Assembly (NCBI GenBank): GCA_022770665.1
Contig: JALEHL010000026.1
Coordinates: forward strand, 1-53,786
Direction of reading: 5' to 3'
From: Bacillota bacterium
GTDB taxonomy: Bacteria; Bacillota; Clostridia; Peptostreptococcales; Anaerovoracaceae
DNA: 53,786 bases
Positions 50,481 to 53,786 of the stretch are shown here, in pieces. The first letter of the stretch is position 1. Every line of letters starts with the position of its first letter. Below the pieces are notes generated by a model. The model was given only the letters and a program-made list of their open reading frames with translations. It was not told the DNA's origin and did not search any database. The translations under genes were made by a program, and so were the position numbers.

Positions 50481-51006
50481 GTACCGGAATGTCCGGTTCT
50501 CTGCGGAAACTCTGCCCTTTGAGAACATCTGCGAGCGACTGGCAGCAGGCGGCTGTCCGGCGGTCTTTCCGGCAGAAATCATCCGGGATGGATTACAGAT
50601 CCGGGAATTTTGCTGCATTGAGGGGTTTCACAGGCTTCGTGGTGTCCGGAATCTTCCGGCAGAAAGTCTGATGCTGCTTTTCAGAGAGATCGTTCGCAGT
50701 CTGCAGTTATGCTGTGACTGGCTCCTGTTTCCTGAAAAAATGATCCTGACAGAAGACACCATCTATTTTGACAGAGATGGGAGAATACGGATCCTGTACA
50801 TTCCGGATCCCGAACCTGTTTCCGCTGCAAAGAAAATGACACTGCTGCTTTATGACCTGAAACGAATGACAGATGCAGAAGGAGAAAAGCAGCTGCAATT
50901 TCTGATGAAAAAAATAACAGAAGAATCTCTGTCGTTCGGAAGTTTGCTTGCTGCGGCAGACCAGATGATCGAAAATATGACAGAGGGGAGCGAAAACCCT
51001 TTCTGA
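50464..51006 (+). CDS. DUF6382 domain protein lacking an FHA domain
   Basis: A protein of about 180 residues with SLMLLFREIVRSLQLCCDWLL, then TIYFDRDGRIRILYIPDP and helical C-terminus, matching the N-terminal DUF6382 domain that in relatives is followed by a phosphothreonine-binding FHA domain; none follows here. It closes the tad operon and is probably cytoplasmic. The start is uncertain: the GTG at 50464 overlaps its GGAGGAGG ribosome site, while an in-frame CTG at 50473 has ideal spacing. Function unknown; a regulatory link to pilus assembly is inference. Confidence 0.7.
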   Translation: MVLLNKYRNVRFSAETLPFENICERLAAGGCPAVFPAEIIRDGLQIREFCCIEGFHRLRGVRNLPAESLMLLFREIVRSLQLCCDWLLFPEKMILTEDTIYFDRDGRIRILYIPDPEPVSAAKKMTLLLYDLKRMTDAEGEKQLQFLMKKITEESLSFGSLLAAADQMIENMTEGSENPF

Positions 51007-51084
51007 CATATTTACAGCGCCTGCTCATACAATAGAAGAGAAGGATGATCAGATCAGTGCGGTCAAGCAGACGGAGGTGTGTAC

Positions 51085-51597
51085 ATGAACAGGCAGACGG
51101 CGCGACGTCGGATAAGAAAAAGAAAGGCACCGGGACAAAAATCGAAGGTGAAATTCGGTGCATTTCTTGGTATAATGGTACTGGCGGTTTTCCTTGGATT
51201 TCTGACTGCACGTTTTGTGGTGGGCCCGCTTATCGGATATGATGCAGACGAGTCGCCTGCCAGACTTGCAGAAGAGAAAAATACAGGGGAAAAAGAAAAG
51301 GAAAAGAAAACGGAAACGGAAGCCAGCACATCCGGGATCAAAGAGGAAAAAGAATCGGAGAGTGCGGTGCCAGAGAGCGGTTTTGCACTGCAGTTCGGCG
51401 CTTTTTCCACGAGAGAGGCAGCTGAGAAAATGGCAGCGTCACTGAGTCAGCAGGGGATTACGACAGAAATTATAAAAGCAGATGATGTGTTTAAAGTAAT
51501 CAGTCCGGTTATGGATACGAAGGAGAAAGCGCTGGATGCTCTGGAAAAACTGGAAGAGAAAGAAGTCGAGGACGTTTTCGTTGCATCGTTTGAATAA
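51085..51597 (+). CDS. SPOR-domain membrane protein
   Basis: A 170-residue protein with a basic N-terminus (TARRRIRKRKAPGQKSK), one transmembrane helix FGAFLGIMVLAVFLGFL, a charged Lys/Glu linker (about residues 65-95) and a C-terminal SPOR domain: FALQFGAFSTREAAEKMAASL, VFKVISPVMDTKEKAL and VEDVFVASFE. SPOR domains bind peptidoglycan stripped of stem peptides at division septa. GGAGG is seven bases from the ATG used; a GTG six bases upstream overlaps it. It lies between the tad operon and rarA. Confidence 0.85.
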   Translation: MNRQTARRRIRKRKAPGQKSKVKFGAFLGIMVLAVFLGFLTARFVVGPLIGYDADESPARLAEEKNTGEKEKEKKTETEASTSGIKEEKESESAVPESGFALQFGAFSTREAAEKMAASLSQQGITTEIIKADDVFKVISPVMDTKEKALDALEKLEEKEVEDVFVASFE

Positions 51598-51630
51598 CCG
51601 CAGAAAATCTATTTTGAAGGGAAAACGGAA

Positions 51631-52923
51631 ATGATACCATTGTCGACCAGAATGCGTCCAGAACGGCTGGAGGAGTTTGTGGGCCAGGAGCATTTCATGT
51701 ATCCAGGATCTCTGTTTTACAATTCAATCCGGAACAGAACCTTTGATTCTGCCATTTTTTTCGGTCCGCCCGGTACAGGAAAAACAACCTTGGCGCGAAT
51801 TATTGCCAGAGAAATGGATGGAGAATTTCACGAGATCAATGCTTCTGTGACTGGCACCAAAGAACTGAAGGAGCTGCTGGACAGCGCACGTGTCCGGTTC
51901 TTTGGACTGGAAAAAAAGACGACCTATGTATATATTGATGAATTCCACCGATGGAACAGACTGCAGCAGGATTCTCTGCTGAAAGCTCTGGAGGAGGGTG
52001 TGATCCGATTTATCGGCAGCACAACAGAAAATCCATATTTTTCTGTGAATAATGCCGTTCTTAGCCGAGTAAGGAATATTTACGAATTTCGCCGACTCAG
52101 CCCGGAACAGCTGGTCACCATCGTTCGCCGGGCGCTGGAGGACCGGGAAAAGGGATTTGGAAACCTTGAAATTCCATATGAAGAGAATGCGCTGGAACTG
52201 ATCGGGATCCTGGCAGGCGGAGATGCCCGCATCGCCCTGGATACACTTGGATTCATTGTGGACAACCTGGGGAAAGGCCAGACCATTACCAGAGATCTTG
52301 TGGGGGAAGCGATGCAGAGAAAGTCCGGTTTCTATGATAAAAAGGATGACCGGTATAATCTGCTCTCTGCGCTGCAGAAGTCCATTCGCGGCAGCGATCC
52401 GGATGCTGCCATTCATTATTTTGCACGCCTGATCGATGGCGGGGCGGATATTCAGATGATCGGAAGGAGGCTCCTGGTGATTGCCAGCGAAGATATCGGG
52501 ATGGCTTACCCGTCTGCGATCTCAATCGTCACTGCCTGTGTGCAGGCTGCCTCCATGGTCGGACTGCCGGAAGCGGCGATTAATTTGAGCCAGGCTGTGA
52601 TTCTTCTCGCCTCGGCGCCGAAATCCAACTCGGTGATGGCCGCATATCAGGCAGCATCTGCGGATCTGAAAACGAAAAAAATTGATGATATTCCTTCCCA
52701 TCTGAAAGATGCCCATTATCAGGGGGCAAAAAAAATGGGATATGGCGCAGAATACAAGTATCCCCACGATTTTGGCGGATATGTGGACCAGCAGTATTTG
52801 CCGGATAATCTGGAGGCACAGAAGGTGAAGTACTACCGTCCGACAGAGAACGGCTCTGAAGCTTCCTTTAAAAAATTCCTGGAAAGTTTGGAGAATTCCT
52901 ATGATAGAGATAAAAAGGGCTGA
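51631..52923 (+). CDS. rarA: replication-associated recombination protein RarA (MgsA) AAA+ ATPase
   Basis: A 430-residue AAA+ protein related to clamp loaders. Walker A is FFGPPGTGKTTLARII (about residues 44-59), Walker B is YIDEFHRWNRLQQDSLL, sensor 1 FIGSTTENPYFSVN, the arginine-finger region SRVRNIYEFRRL, and the C-terminal tetramerisation part has SEDIGMAYPSA and APKSNSVMAAY. The usual Walker B reads DEIHRFNK, here DEFHRWNR. It acts at stalled replication forks. The last 23 bases overlap ispH. Confidence 0.95.
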   Translation: MIPLSTRMRPERLEEFVGQEHFMYPGSLFYNSIRNRTFDSAIFFGPPGTGKTTLARIIAREMDGEFHEINASVTGTKELKELLDSARVRFFGLEKKTTYVYIDEFHRWNRLQQDSLLKALEEGVIRFIGSTTENPYFSVNNAVLSRVRNIYEFRRLSPEQLVTIVRRALEDREKGFGNLEIPYEENALELIGILAGGDARIALDTLGFIVDNLGKGQTITRDLVGEAMQRKSGFYDKKDDRYNLLSALQKSIRGSDPDAAIHYFARLIDGGADIQMIGRRLLVIASEDIGMAYPSAISIVTACVQAASMVGLPEAAINLSQAVILLASAPKSNSVMAAYQAASADLKTKKIDDIPSHLKDAHYQGAKKMGYGAEYKYPHDFGGYVDQQYLPDNLEAQKVKYYRPTENGSEASFKKFLESLENSYDRDKKG

Positions 52924-53786
52924 AAATTCCGGTTTCTGCTTCGGTGTGAAGCGGGCACTGATGAAAACCGAAGAGCAGATCGGAAAAACAGATGGAAAGC
53001 CGATCTATACCTGCGGTCCCCTGATTCATAACCGTTTTGTGACAGATGATCTGGAATCCCGCGGCGTGAAGATCATTGACAGGCTGGAGCAGGCTGGAGC
53101 GGGGGACATCGTTATCGTCCGTTCTCATGGAGAACCGGCAGATTTTTTTGAAGAGGCAGAGTGCAGAGGAATCCAGATCGTGAATGCCACCTGCCCGTTT
53201 GTGAGCAAAATTCACACACTGGCAAGAAAGGCCTGGGAAGACGGGTATCAGGTTGTGATCGTCGGTGATCGGAATCATCCGGAAGTCCGGGGCATTGCCG
53301 GCTGGTGCGGCAATGAGGCAGTGATTGTAGCAAACGCGGAAGAAGCCGATGCGATCAGGGAGGATAATCTGTTTCTTGTGTGTCAGACAACGATCCGAAA
53401 AGAAACGCTGGACACGGTGGTGAACATCCTGCAGCAGAAAGGAAAAGAGATCACCGTTCGCAATACCATCTGCAGTGCGACCACGGACCGGCAGAACGGG
53501 TGTATTGCACTTGCTGCAAAGAGTGATGCAATGGTAATTGTTGGAGGGAAAGAGAGTTCCAATACTAGAAAACTCTGGGAAATTTCAAAAAATTATTGCG
53601 AAAATAGCTATTTTGTCGAAAAAATAGAAGATTTACCATTGCAACAATTGCGAAAATGTAATAAAATAGGTATTGCGGCAGGTGCATCGACACCTGAATG
53701 CGTAATTAAGGAGGTTATTGCTACCATGAGTGAAAACATCACTGAAATGAACATGCAGGACTTAATGGAAGATATCGAAAAATCAT
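52901..53786 (+). CDS. ispH: 4-hydroxy-3-methylbut-2-enyl diphosphate reductase, continuing into a ribosomal protein S1-like region; partial at window end
   Basis: Open from ATG at 52901 (GGAG seven bases upstream) to the window edge, 295 codons. The IspH [4Fe-4S] cysteines are Cys13 in NSGFCFGVKRA, the Cys of NATCPFV and the Cys of NTICSATTDRQ; IVRSHGEP and TTDRQ are further family marks. It performs the last step of the MEP isoprenoid route. At about residue 275, after GASTPECVIKEV, where stand-alone IspH ends, the frame continues as MSENITEMNMQDLMEDIEKS, the beginning of an acidic linker typical of the IspH-S1 fusions of Clostridia. The S1 repeats themselves lie outside the window. The section 53570-53680 is markedly more AT-rich than the rest. 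Confidence 0.92.
   Translation, partial: MIEIKRAENSGFCFGVKRALMKTEEQIGKTDGKPIYTCGPLIHNRFVTDDLESRGVKIIDRLEQAGAGDIVIVRSHGEPADFFEEAECRGIQIVNATCPFVSKIHTLARKAWEDGYQVVIVGDRNHPEVRGIAGWCGNEAVIVANAEEADAIREDNLFLVCQTTIRKETLDTVVNILQQKGKEITVRNTICSATTDRQNGCIALAAKSDAMVIVGGKESSNTRKLWEISKNYCENSYFVEKIEDLPLQQLRKCNKIGIAAGASTPECVIKEVIATMSENITEMNMQDLMEDIEKS
53639..53667 (+). promoter_or_regulatory. candidate internal promoter for the S1 part of ispH-S1
   Basis: TTGCAA (53639-53644), 17 bases, TAAAAT (53662-53667), inside coding sequence. A heptamer TGTCGAA in an extended Spo0A-box context lies at 53614-53620. Confidence 0.4.
53708..53728 (+). promoter_or_regulatory. internal Shine-Dalgarno and start codon at the IspH/S1 junction
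   Basis: AAGGAGG (53708-53714) is followed after 11 bases by an in-frame ATG (53726) at the beginning of the S1 linker, so S1 might also be translated on its own. Confidence 0.55.

Overview
The window looks like chromosome of an anaerobic, probably spore-forming member of the Clostridia (Bacillota) of moderate GC content. The pointers are a T-box leader for isoleucyl-tRNA synthetase, a YlmC/YmxH-TepA gene pair known from sporulating Firmicutes, an IspH reading frame continuing into ribosomal protein S1, a FabK-type fatty-acid cluster, AGGAGG ribosome sites and Gram-positive style lipoproteins. I cannot name the genus. No rRNA, tRNA, insertion sequence, prophage or CRISPR array was seen.

Layout. 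1-6.1 kb: tail of an ion channel, T-box-controlled ileS, rlmN, a small P-loop protein and a Nudix CoA-pyrophosphatase-like enzyme. 6.1-7.9 kb: a membrane-anchored barnase-type RNase with its barstar-type inhibitor on the minus strand, facing a secreted CAP protein. 8-13 kb: a four-gene BMP-type nucleoside ABC importer with a terminator after the binding protein. 13-22.4 kb: YgiQ-type radical SAM protein, acyl-CoA/acyl-ACP synthetase-like enzyme, an orphan beta-class DNA methyltransferase, a YitT-type membrane protein, an iron alcohol dehydrogenase and a Na/Pi cotransporter. 22.4-28.3 kb is an accessory stretch: two genes broken by internal deletions (a DUF218 membrane protein and an old-yellow-enzyme reductase), a VOC protein, a ThrE-type exporter overlapping a TetR regulator, and an AEC transporter.

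28.4-38.6 kb is a near-complete type II fatty-acid synthesis operon (acpP, accBCDA, fabH, fabK, a second FabK-like flavoprotein with a four-cysteine motif, fabD, fabG, fabF, fabZ). Its promoter is followed by a 46-bp near-perfect palindrome, and a FabT-like MarR gene lies just downstream with its own promoter and an enolase-superfamily partner. 40.3-43.6 kb (minus strand): a PadR/DUF2812 pair behind a consensus promoter with two 17-bp operator-like repeats, a lipoprotein hydrolase and YlmC/YmxH. 43.6-51 kb: TepA-type ClpP-like protein, then a Tad/Flp pilus locus (tadZ, tadA, tadB, tadC, flp, two TadE-like proteins, DUF5702, DUF6382). 51-53.8 kb: a SPOR-domain protein, rarA, and the start of ispH running off the window into an S1 domain.

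The least expected signals are (i) a 10-bp-phased series of Spo0A-box-like heptamers, two of them exact TGNCGAA matches, between tadZ and tadA, suggesting Spo0A control of the pilus; (ii) an AT-rich segment near the IspH/S1 junction holding a candidate internal promoter and Shine-Dalgarno/ATG; (iii) the FabK-like protein with a candidate Fe-S motif; and (iv) clean palindromic operators at the fab, TetR and PadR promoters. I did not find a system I would call entirely unknown.
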